In this document: in pieces, positions 7,846 through 14,365 of the stretch
Layout of the letters: each line of letters opens with the position of its first letter
How positions within the stretch are numbered: position 1 is the stretch's first letter
DNA from: Lachnospiraceae bacterium
GTDB lineage: Bacteria; Bacillota_A; Clostridia; Lachnospirales; Lachnospiraceae
Direction of reading: 5' to 3'
DNA length: 17,858 nucleotides
NCBI GenBank assembly: GCA_017960415.1
Contig: JAGCZE010000115.1
Span: 1 to 17,858, forward strand
Made by a program: the position numbers and the translations under genes
The notes under the pieces: model-generated
Told to the model about the DNA's origin: nothing
The model's database searches: none
What the model saw: only the letters and a program-made list of their open reading frames with translations

Positions 7846-8688
7846 TTAGGAGTTCAGACACTCTAATGCGATCTTTGCGGATGCTGCAGCGTCCTTGGCA
7901 TAATAATCCGCGCCGATCTTTTGAGCCAGTATCTCGCTTAAGACCGCACCGCCAACCATTATCTTACAGGGAACGCCGGACTCCCGGAGGAGCTTGATCG
8001 TCTCTTCCATGCTCTTTACGGTTGTGGTCATAAGAGCCGACAGGCCCACCAGCTTAATATTTTTCTCCTTAACCGTATCTACGATCAACCGAGGATCGAC
8101 ATCCTTGCCGAGGTCAATAACATCGAAGCCGTAATTTTCAAGCAGCATCTTGACGATATTTTTGCCGATATCATGGATATCTCCCTTAACCGTCGCCAGG
8201 ACAATGCTCATATGTCTGCTTCCGGCTCCGCTGGATGTGGATGCCTTGATGACTTCGAAGCCTTTCTTGGCGGTTTCGGCTGAGTTCATCAGCTGGGGAA
8301 GGAATATTTTGCCCTGTTCGTACAGTTCCCCGACTTTATCCAGGGCCGGAATGAACTCATTATTTATCAGATCCATGGCATCGACACTGAGCAGACGTTC
8401 AGTGGTTTTAGCCTCTATCAGGCCTTTCTTGCCCGAGATCACGATGTCCTCTACCGAATCGGACTTTCGCACTTCACCGGAAGCCCCTGTATTCCCATTG
8501 CCGCCTTTTGCAAACGCATTTCCGGCAACTCCATTACCGGAACCGGTTCCATTTCCGCTTGCATTTCCATTACCGCCATTGCCAGAGCCAATCGTGTTAC
8601 CGCTCGCGTTTCCACTACCGCCGGTTCCCGAGCCAACCGCATTAGTTCCCGCAGCACCGGCGTTTCCGGCCGTTGCGCCCATATTCAC
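7846..8688 (-). CDS. Corrinoid (B12)-binding module of methionine synthase, separated from its catalytic half by a stop codon
   Basis: This ORF carries the B12 part of MetH: a four-helix cap (about 78-150) and a Rossmann-like cobalamin domain (about 160-280) with GDIHDIGKN, where His172 is the expected lower cobalt ligand, GLSAL (Ser217) and GG at 246-247. It would shuttle the methyl group from methyltetrahydrofolate to homocysteine. Residues 1-75 are Gly/Asn/Ser/Ala-rich linker with three 15-residue repeats. The first usable codons are GTG (8688) and ATG (8682); neither has a visible Shine-Dalgarno. The ORF is in the same frame as the upstream metH half, separated only by TAA and nine sense codons, so it is either a separately translated subunit (coupling or reinitiation) or the tail of a metH gene broken by a nonsense change. 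Domain motifs are intact. Confidence 0.8.
   Translation of the reverse strand: MNMGATAGNAGAAGTNAVGSGTGGSGNASGNTIGSGNGGNGNASGNGTGSGNGVAGNAFAKGGNGNTGASGEVRKSDSVEDIVISGKKGLIEAKTTERLLSVDAMDLINNEFIPALDKVGELYEQGKIFLPQLMNSAETAKKGFEVIKASTSSGAGSRHMSIVLATVKGDIHDIGKNIVKMLLENYGFDVIDLGKDVDPRLIVDTVKEKNIKLVGLSALMTTTVKSMEETIKLLRESGVPCKIMVGGAVLSEILAQKIGADYYAKDAAASAKIALECLNS
8500..8634 (-). repeat. 45-bp coding repeat (3 units) in the Gly/Asn-rich linker
   Basis: Three 15-residue units follow each other at residues 19-63 of the corrinoid protein: GSGTGGSGNASGNTI, GSGNGGNGNASGNGT and GSGNGVAGNAFAKGG. The third is degenerate. The composition is typical of a flexible interdomain linker. Confidence 0.85.
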
Positions 8689-8715
8689 AACGGGATGCTC
8701 GATTGCATAGGCAAT

Positions 8716-8718
8716 TTA
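8716..8718 (-). other. In-frame TAA splitting metH between its folate and cobalamin modules
   Basis: The stop TAA is followed, with no frame change, by nine sense codons (IAYAIEHPV) and then by the GTG start of the corrinoid ORF. The position coincides with a natural domain boundary. No AGGAGG-like sequence lies between the stop and either candidate start codon. Confidence 0.85.
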
Positions 8719-10581
8719 TATTTCAGCGGAAATATCCTCACAATCCAGGACTCTGTGGGAGTACACAGCCTGCATATATCTCTCTTTTGTCGGGTCAATG
8801 ATCGGAAGGTTCAGGCCGTTGGCAAATGCCTCTGCCAGAAATACCGAATTCATGATCTCTCTCTCCGGCAGACCGAATGAAATGTTGCTCACCCCGAGAC
8901 AAGTGTGCACACCCAGCTTCTCCCGAGCCAGGCGCACGGTCCTGAGGGTCTCACGGGCTTCCTTCTGGTTGGTCGAAACCGTCATGACAAGTCCGTCAAT
9001 AATGATATTCTTCTTTGGAATACCGTATTCAGCGGCTTTTGCTATGATCTTTTCGGCGATCGCGATACGATCCTCCGCCTTCCCCGGGATCCCGTTTTCA
9101 TCGAGAGTCAGACAGATCAGCGCAGCTCCGTATTTTGCAGCTATCGGCAGGATCTGCTTCATGTTTTCCTCTTTGCCGTTGACCGAATTGATGATCGGTT
9201 TACCGCAATAGATCCGTACTGCTTCCTCCAGCGCCTCAGGATCGGTGGTATCGATCTGCAGGGGTATCGTACATGCGCCTTCAAGCTCATATACAAGTTC
9301 CTTAAGGACTGCCTTTTCGTCTATATCCGCAAGTCCGGCATTTACATCCAGGACTTCGGCACCGTATTCAAATTCACGTTGGGCCTCCGTCGTGATCAGG
9401 TCGAAATTCCTTTCCCGCAGAGCCGCCGATATCTTCTTCTTTCCGGTAGGATTGATCCTTTCACCGACAACTGCTGTCTTATTATCATAATCAACGATCA
9501 CGGAAGAACTGCATACCAATGCCTTATCCTTCATGGAATCATTTTCATCGGTTTCGGCAAATTCACAGGCCTTACGTCGGATCGTCCCCGAATTTTCTGC
9601 GCCGGATATTCTCTCTTCACGATTTTCCGCAGTTCTTGCGTCCGCCGCCACCGATATTCTCTCTCCGCAGTTTTCCGAATTTCCTGCATCTGCCGTTTCC
9701 GACAATAATCCTCTTGTCAGCCGGTCTAATTCCCTGATATGATCCGGGGTGGTTCCGCAGCAGCCACCAAGCAGCTGTACACAGGTCCCGTTCTCACCTT
9801 TTCTTCCCTTTTTCAGCAGCTTCTCAACAGACCTGACAAACGCATCGGGACCTACCGAATAAACTGTCTTTCCGTCAATAACAGACGGCAGCCCGGCATT
9901 GGCCTGTACGATCACCGGAACTGTTGAATAGCGGCACAGTTCATCCACCACATCCCCGAGATCGTCCGGTCCTACCGAACAGTTTACACCAAGAGCATCG
10001 ACACCGATCGCCGACAGAGTAACCGCCGCGCAAGCCGCGCTTGCACCAAGGAATGTCCTGCCGGTCTTCTCGTAGGACAGACTCACAACAACCGGGAGAT
10101 CGCAGTTTTCCTTTGCCGCAAGGGCTGCTGCCTTTGCCTCCGACAGGTCGGTCATGGTTTCGATCAGTATCAGATCCGCTCCCGCCCTGCTTCCTGCAAT
10201 GACCTGTTCCTTAAAGAGCTTATATGCTTCATCAAATTCAAAATCTCCGAGCGGACGCAGCATAGTCCCTGTCGGACCTACATCAAGCGCAACAAAAGAA
10301 GGTCCTGCCGCGCGTGCAAGCTTCACAGCCGCAGCGATCACCTCATCGACCGGGCCTCCGTATTTTCTGCTGTTTGCACCAAAGGTATTGGTCGTGATCA
10401 CATCCGCGCCTGCGGCAACATATTCCTTATGGACCGCCAGAATATCCTCCGGATGCTCTAGGTTCCATTTTTCGGGTATCTCCCCGGTCGTTAATCCCCG
10501 GGCCTGCAGCATTGTTCCCATGCCGCCGTCAAACAGGATAAATCTTCCGCTCTTTAGTTCCGATCTGAAATCCTTACTCAT
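8716..10581 (-). CDS. metH: Methionine synthase, homocysteine- and methyl-THF-binding half (MetH N-terminal modules)
   Basis: Cobalamin-dependent methionine synthesis: the N-terminal barrel (about 1-290) binds homocysteine through zinc, with ligands Cys201 in GVNC and Cys274-Cys275 in GGCC; the second barrel (about 370-610) is the pterin-binding domain with VGERINPTG (372-380), DVNAG (412-416) and a C-terminal NISFGLPER. The ATG at 10581 has GGAGG five bases upstream; the frame is open to 10761 but that extension is not conserved-looking and lacks a start signal. The 621-residue product ends at TAA 8718-8716, exactly where the cap and B12 domains should begin; those follow in the same frame (7846-8688). 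The two halves read through would give about 911 residues. No SAM-binding reactivation domain is present in either half, as in many anaerobes. The interdomain linker (about 292-365) is repeat-expanded. Confidence 0.9.
   Translation of the reverse strand: MSKDFRSELKSGRFILFDGGMGTMLQARGLTTGEIPEKWNLEHPEDILAVHKEYVAAGADVITTNTFGANSRKYGGPVDEVIAAAVKLARAAGPSFVALDVGPTGTMLRPLGDFEFDEAYKLFKEQVIAGSRAGADLILIETMTDLSEAKAAALAAKENCDLPVVVSLSYEKTGRTFLGASAACAAVTLSAIGVDALGVNCSVGPDDLGDVVDELCRYSTVPVIVQANAGLPSVIDGKTVYSVGPDAFVRSVEKLLKKGRKGENGTCVQLLGGCCGTTPDHIRELDRLTRGLLSETADAGNSENCGERISVAADARTAENREERISGAENSGTIRRKACEFAETDENDSMKDKALVCSSSVIVDYDNKTAVVGERINPTGKKKISAALRERNFDLITTEAQREFEYGAEVLDVNAGLADIDEKAVLKELVYELEGACTIPLQIDTTDPEALEEAVRIYCGKPIINSVNGKEENMKQILPIAAKYGAALICLTLDENGIPGKAEDRIAIAEKIIAKAAEYGIPKKNIIIDGLVMTVSTNQKEARETLRTVRLAREKLGVHTCLGVSNISFGLPEREIMNSVFLAEAFANGLNLPIIDPTKERYMQAVYSHRVLDCEDISAEI
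9605..9700 (-). repeat. 48-bp degenerate coding repeat (2 units) in the MetH interdomain linker
   Basis: Units at 9605-9652 and 9653-9700 match at 36 of 48 positions and both begin GATATTCTCTCT on the plus strand; a partial unit is visible to the left. On the protein side the repeats centre on GERIS, EERIS and nearby ENR/ENS runs. The array lies between the homocysteine and pterin barrels. Confidence 0.7.
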
Positions 10582-10701
10582 TCTTTCCTCCGTTATACAG
10601 CCCCAGCCTGTTTGAATGCAGCTCCATATATATTTAGCACGATGCGTTGTACTCGCAGACCATACAGGCATATTGCAATTTGGATCATTGCCCCTTTCAC
10701 A

Positions 10702-10730
10702 AATATAACATAAAAACAGCACCGCGTAAA
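10702..10730 (-). promoter_or_regulatory. Putative metH promoter, overlapping the upstream gene's terminator
   Basis: Read on the minus strand: -35 TTTACG (10730-10725), 17 bp spacer, -10 TATATT (10707-10702). The start would fall near 10695, giving a leader of about 113 nt. No SAM or cobalamin riboswitch signature was recognised in the leader (10582-10695); small hairpins such as GCAA/TTGC are present. Confidence 0.5.
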
Positions 10731-10741
10731 TGCAGTGCTGT
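10712..10741 (-). terminator. Rho-independent terminator of the beta-helix lipoprotein gene
   Basis: On the minus strand ACAGCAC (10741-10735) and GTGCTGT (10722-10716) form a 7 bp stem with a 12 nt loop, followed directly by a run of T (10716-10712). It lies about 60 nt after the stop at 10804. Confidence 0.8.
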
Positions 10742-10803
10742 ATTAAATCTTTATTATTCACATCAGATCATCAGGATCTGAAAATCCGTATTATGAACGG
10801 GAT

Positions 10804-11916
10804 TTAGCTGATATCCCCGCCGTTGGGCGTAAATATCGGAGCCTTGAAGCCCTTCTTGCTTGCTGAAGTATCAATTGTTCCGGCATTGACGATGATCTGC
10901 TCATCCGACTGTATACCGTCGTCCTCGGCAGCAACAACGACTTTACCGCCGTCTATGCTGATAGCCATACCGGCATTGATACCGTCATCTCCGCACTTGA
11001 TGTTCAGCTCTCCGTCAAGGATCGCAAATGTCTTCTTCACCTTTATTCCCTTGGCTACGGCATTCAGATTGATGATTCCCGAAGTGATCTTCAAGTCTGC
11101 CTTAACGCGGATCGCATGCTGGAAATTACCGTTCACATTGAGAGTTCCCTCACCGTTGATGGAAAGGTCGCAGTCCGAGAAGATCGCGGCATTCGGCTCT
11201 TCCTTGTCTGCATTCGCAAATACATAAGATGTACCGTCGGTAAATGTATTCACAGTGCCCTCAACCAATGTCAGTATCACCTTGTCGGCATTGATCGCAT
11301 AGATCGGAGAAGAATTCGAGCAGGTAATATCGGCACCGTTCAGGATCAGCCTTACGTCATCGTCGTCACCCGCATTTATGATGATCTGGCCGTCATCAAG
11401 CTTACCACTGATCAGATAAGTACCCTTCGCCGAAATTGTAACCTTGTTCCCGTCAGCAACCGCGCCGTCACCGTTCACGCTGATGGTGCTGCCGTTCAGC
11501 TCGATCTTGGTCGCATTATCGGGATTAAATGAAGACTTCAGGTCCTTCTTCTTGTACTCACCCGTTGCGTATTCAGGGATCATCAGACTGTAATCGGTCT
11601 TCCCTTCCGTGCTTTCATCACTGTTCTGAGTATTGCCGGTTTCAGTATTATTGGTATTTTCGTTGGTTGTTTCATTCTTGTCCTGATCCGGAGCCTTTGT
11701 TACATCCTGTGATTCATTTTGGCTGTTCTCAGTCTTCGCAGGATCGTCTTTTTGCTCATTCCCGTTATTTGCCGCATTCTGTGTAGCTTCCTCTGTAACC
11801 TGGGCTGTAACCTGAGCACCGCTTTCCTGCCCCTTATCTTCCGACGTACATCCGGAAAATACCGCTGACATCGCAAGTATCAGTGCCGCAGATAAACATA
11901 AAATTCTCTTTTTCAT
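10804..11916 (-). CDS. Lipoprotein with a beta-helix carbohydrate-binding-like domain (Cthe_2159/DUF4353 type)
   Basis: A 370-residue exported protein. The N-terminus is a lipoprotein signal (MKKR, hydrophobic core, VFSGC with Cys23 as the lipidated residue). Residues 24-110 are a Gln/Asn/Thr/Glu-rich, disordered-looking spacer that would hold the domain away from the membrane. Residues 120-370 contain regular beta-helix rungs with repeated DDGIN/DDGIQ, AGDDDD and NGG motifs, as in the Cthe_2159 family whose founder binds cellulose and pectin-type polymers. Ligand here is unknown. It is shorter than many family members and stops abruptly after a rung (FTPNGGDIS), but a terminator lies just downstream, so this is probably the natural end. 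The start has GGAAAGGTGG upstream with slightly long spacing. It has its own promoter and is not co-transcribed with the 5'-nucleotidase. Confidence 0.8.
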   Translation of the reverse strand: MKKRILCLSAALILAMSAVFSGCTSEDKGQESGAQVTAQVTEEATQNAANNGNEQKDDPAKTENSQNESQDVTKAPDQDKNETTNENTNNTETGNTQNSDESTEGKTDYSLMIPEYATGEYKKKDLKSSFNPDNATKIELNGSTISVNGDGAVADGNKVTISAKGTYLISGKLDDGQIIINAGDDDDVRLILNGADITCSNSSPIYAINADKVILTLVEGTVNTFTDGTSYVFANADKEEPNAAIFSDCDLSINGEGTLNVNGNFQHAIRVKADLKITSGIINLNAVAKGIKVKKTFAILDGELNIKCGDDGINAGMAISIDGGKVVVAAEDDGIQSDEQIIVNAGTIDTSASKKGFKAPIFTPNGGDIS

Positions 11917-12022
11917 CGTAAATCAATCCACCTTTCCAAATTTCACCTCAAAAAATCATATATGCTGTCCATTTCTTTGGAAAGCATTTTACTGCACTTT
12001 TGTGTGCATTTATTGTTAATGT

Positions 12023-12043
12023 TGTGAAACATCTGTGAAACAT
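12023..12043. promoter_or_regulatory. Tandem 10-bp direct repeat next to the -10 of the lipoprotein gene (candidate operator)
   Basis: TGTGAAACAT occurs at 12023-12032 and again at 12034-12043, an 11 bp period, so both copies face the same side of the helix. On the minus strand they run from the last bases of the -10 through the predicted start site, a position suited to repression. Confidence 0.45.
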
Positions 12044-12070
12044 TATATATATGACCGCCGCAAAAATCAA
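12042..12070 (-). promoter_or_regulatory. Promoter of the beta-helix lipoprotein gene
   Basis: Read on the minus strand: -35 TTGATT (12070-12065), 17 bp spacer, perfect -10 TATAAT (12047-12042). Transcription would start near 12035. The leader of about 120 nt (12035-11917) contains a small hairpin, TGCAC (11993-11997) with GTGCA (12004-12008), and no recognised riboswitch. Confidence 0.65.
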
Positions 12071-12103
12071 ATGATTTTATCTCCATACAGATAAAAAGAA
12101 AAT

Positions 12104-12144
12104 AAAAAAGGGATTGAGCATTTACTTTACAATGCATCAATCCC
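12104..12144 (-). terminator. Rho-independent terminator of the 5'-nucleotidase operon
   Basis: On the minus strand GGGATTGA (12144-12137) pairs with TCAATCCC (12117-12110); an inner GCATT/AATGC (12135-12131 with 12122-12118) extends the stem past one bulged base. Six T residues (12109-12104) follow. It lies 55 nt after the 5'-nucleotidase stop and separates it from the lipoprotein gene. Confidence 0.88.
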
Positions 12145-12198
12145 TAAAGTCCTTAAATAATTGCTCAGCTAAAAATTCATGCTGCCGGATTTCCGGAT

Positions 12199-13869
12199 TT
12201 ATTTCTTGATAGTGATCCTGCCCTGAGGCTCAGCATATTCGCTTCCGATCACACCTCCGAGAACGTTGGTGATATAGTCCACAACCGCTTCGTTCATAAC
12301 TATACCGGTATCGAATTTGTTTGTAGCATTTGCAAATACATAATATGTATCTCCGCCGCCTGCCAGGAAGTCATTGGTTACGACCGCATAAGTATCATTC
12401 TTATTGAATTTCTTTCCGTTGATCGAATCGATGGTTACTCTCTTGATCTTCTTGGGTGCATAATAAGTTGAATCCGGATACTGCTCACCCTGTGCAAATG
12501 CCTTCTTGGTATTGATGGTTAATTTCATACCTGATACGTGAGGGAAACCACCGACAGGTCCGGGTGTTGAGAATGTAGATGCCTCAAGTGCTTCAAGCAG
12601 ATCTTTTCCTGTCAGATAAATAACAGAGACTGTATTAGAATAAGGGAATACGGTTATGATATTCCTCATGGTAATATCACCAATCTTAATATCCTCACGG
12701 ATTCCACCGCCATTGGTCACACAAACTATATGATCCTTGTCAACCGAAATACTGCCTTCTTCCTTGGTTGCTTCCCAAAGCAGGGCATCGGTAAGAAGAT
12801 CACCCATATTTGTTTCGGAATTTCTTACACCGTTTGTATTTTCATCACCTCTGGCAAGACCAAACAGTTCAACCTCCGACTTTGCAAATACAACATCAAG
12901 CTTCTTGTTAAGCTTATTGACAATCTTTGTTACTTTTTTGTCGATAGCCTTATCAAATCCGGCTGTAACTCTGTCAGCGGTGATAAGCTCTCTCTGTACG
13001 ATCTCCTTGGTTGCATTGTCGATCATGACCATGCCGACATACTGGAACTTGGTTCCGGTAGACTGGATGGGCTCACCGTTAGGGCCGAAGGTCATAACAG
13101 TATGTGAATGACCGTCAATGATCAGATCAATGCCCGTAGTATTCTTGTAGAGATCGTAAGAAGTATTGGGCTCCGATTCCGCATTTACACCGAGATGTGT
13201 AAGAGCGATGACGATATCAGCCTTTTTACTTAAGATATCAACCTGTTCCTGTGCAACCTTGTAGAGCTCTTCGCCCTGAACAAACTTGAGGCCCTTTATA
13301 AGTGCAGGATTAGCCTTTGTCTGGGCTTCGGGTGTATCGAGACCGAAGAAACCGATCTTCAGGTCAGATTTCTTGGATTCCCATACAGCATTGGCTTTAT
13401 AGAGGGTCTTGCCCTTAGAATTGAAAATATCTGCGCAGAGAACCGTGAAATTAGCCTTTTTCAGAACCTTCTTCTGTCTTGCATAACCATAATCAAATTC
13501 ATGATTACCGAGGGTAACGAAATCATATCCTACAGCGTTCATCATGGTTACTGCATTCTTACCCTTGCTGAGGTTTACATTGGGATCTCCCTGAAGATAA
13601 TCGCCCGCGTCTACGGTAATAACCTCAGCACCCATATTCTCGTAATATTTCTTCAGACCCTTGATATAGGTATATCCTTCAATACTACCATGTACATCAT
13701 TACTGTGCAGGATCACTGTCATGCCTTCATAGTTTTCATAGGTCTTCTCAGGATCCTTGGCCCATGCCTCTGACTTTATTCCCGTTTCATCGGCGAATGC
13801 TCCCGCTCCGGGCAGTATCATTGCGATTACCAATGCAAAGGCTAAAAGCTTAAATAATAATTTCTTCAT
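12199..13869 (-). CDS. Secreted 5'-nucleotidase / 2',3'-cyclic phosphodiesterase family protein
   Basis: Two-domain UshA/CD73-like metallophosphoesterase, predicted to dephosphorylate nucleotides outside the cell. A Sec signal peptide (MKKLL..., likely cut after AFA at residue 26) precedes the metal-binding domain with SNDVHG (56-61), DAGD (87-90), GNHEFD (121-126), THLG (His225) and GHSH (253-256). The C-terminal substrate domain has NMGDLLTDA, NGGGIR (386-391) and FLAGGGD. At 556 residues it is a normal length. No LPXTG or other wall anchor is seen, so it is probably released or loosely retained. AAGGAGAG supports the ATG. It starts 30 nt after the YegP-like gene and is the last gene of the nucleoside-transporter cluster, which suggests nucleotide scavenging; UDP-sugar hydrolysis is an alternative activity in the family. 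Confidence 0.92.
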   Translation of the reverse strand: MKKLLFKLLAFALVIAMILPGAGAFADETGIKSEAWAKDPEKTYENYEGMTVILHSNDVHGSIEGYTYIKGLKKYYENMGAEVITVDAGDYLQGDPNVNLSKGKNAVTMMNAVGYDFVTLGNHEFDYGYARQKKVLKKANFTVLCADIFNSKGKTLYKANAVWESKKSDLKIGFFGLDTPEAQTKANPALIKGLKFVQGEELYKVAQEQVDILSKKADIVIALTHLGVNAESEPNTSYDLYKNTTGIDLIIDGHSHTVMTFGPNGEPIQSTGTKFQYVGMVMIDNATKEIVQRELITADRVTAGFDKAIDKKVTKIVNKLNKKLDVVFAKSEVELFGLARGDENTNGVRNSETNMGDLLTDALLWEATKEEGSISVDKDHIVCVTNGGGIREDIKIGDITMRNIITVFPYSNTVSVIYLTGKDLLEALEASTFSTPGPVGGFPHVSGMKLTINTKKAFAQGEQYPDSTYYAPKKIKRVTIDSINGKKFNKNDTYAVVTNDFLAGGGDTYYVFANATNKFDTGIVMNEAVVDYITNVLGGVIGSEYAEPQGRITIKK

Positions 13870-13899
13870 AACAATCTCTCCTTGAAATGAATTTTTTTA

Positions 13900-14274
13900 T
13901 TACTTTTCTTCTTTCTCGATAGGTGCGTTTGCTGCGTTCTTCTTTACGGACTCAATACCGTTCTTGCAGCTCTTCTTCTCTTTGTACCCCTCACCTGTGG
14001 CGATGATCTGTCCGTTTGTTGCTTTCAGTCTGAAACGGAACTCGCCCTTCTTGTCGGCATAGATCTCGAACTTCGGGTTCTTCAGAGTCTCGTAACCCTC
14101 AACGGTCTGATCTTCAATACCTGCTACGGCTGAATTCTTCACTACACTTGCAATACCCTTCTTGCAAGCTGTAACGGTTGTGTAAACCTCCGAAGTAGCA
14201 ATAACTTCGCCGTTTGTAGCCTTCAGGTCGAACTTTACGCCGTTCTTAGCCTCTTTGATAACGAATTTTCCCAT
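13900..14274 (-). CDS. YegP-like protein with two DUF1508 repeats
   Basis: A 124-residue protein made of two copies of the short YegP/DUF1508 domain (about 1-58 and 65-120). Each has the pattern F-x-I/E...LKATNG-x-I/V-IAT-x-x-x-Y followed by C-K-x-G-I-x-S-V-x-K-N: KATNGEVIATSEVY and CKKGIASVVKN in the first, KATNGQIIATGEGY and CKNGIESVKKN in the second. The biochemical role of the family is not established. No signal peptide or membrane segment is seen, so it is cytoplasmic. The start has an excellent AGGAGG site. It sits between the nucleoside permease (91 nt upstream, with two hairpins in the gap) and the 5'-nucleotidase (30 nt downstream), so it may be co-transcribed with both; whether it contributes to nucleoside use is unknown. 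Confidence 0.88.
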   Translation of the reverse strand: MGKFVIKEAKNGVKFDLKATNGEVIATSEVYTTVTACKKGIASVVKNSAVAGIEDQTVEGYETLKNPKFEIYADKKGEFRFRLKATNGQIIATGEGYKEKKSCKNGIESVKKNAANAPIEKEEK

Positions 14275-14302
14275 TTTGTACCTCCTGTGTTTTTTATGTT
14301 TC

Positions 14303-14350
14303 GGCAGAATCTACTGCCATATGTTTTATATCTGCAGCGCCTATGGCGCT
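14303..14350 (-). other. Two small intercistronic hairpins between the permease and YegP-like genes
   Basis: AGCGCC (14336-14341) and GGCGCT (14345-14350) form a tight stem with a 3 nt loop; GGCAG (14303-14307) and CTGCC (14314-14318) form a second with a 6 nt loop. Neither is followed by a U-tract on the minus strand, so they look more like partial attenuation or mRNA stabilisation elements than full terminators. Confidence 0.4.
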
Positions 14351-14365
14351 TACATTCTAAAAATA

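Noticed and set aside
8150..8710. 186-codon Pro/Ala/Leu-rich plus-strand frame
   Set aside because: Antisense of the Gly/Asn-rich linker and B12 domain; composition is explained by the complementary repeats.
8905..9708. 267-codon plus-strand open frame opposite metH
   Set aside because: It runs antisense to conserved MetH barrels, has no recognisable domain and no start signal.
10582..10695. SAM or cobalamin riboswitch in the metH leader
   Set aside because: No SAM-I core or cobalamin-box-like sequence was seen and the leader is short; only minor hairpins are present. A covariance-model scan would settle it.
10582..10761. N-terminal extension of MetH by 60 residues
   Set aside because: It would span the predicted promoter-proximal leader and starts without a ribosome binding site, whereas ATG 10581 has GGAGG and begins at the family's usual N-terminus.
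11943..12140. 65-codon minus-strand frame between nucleotidase and lipoprotein genes
   Set aside because: It begins inside a terminator hairpin and crosses a promoter; no ribosome binding site or family resemblance.
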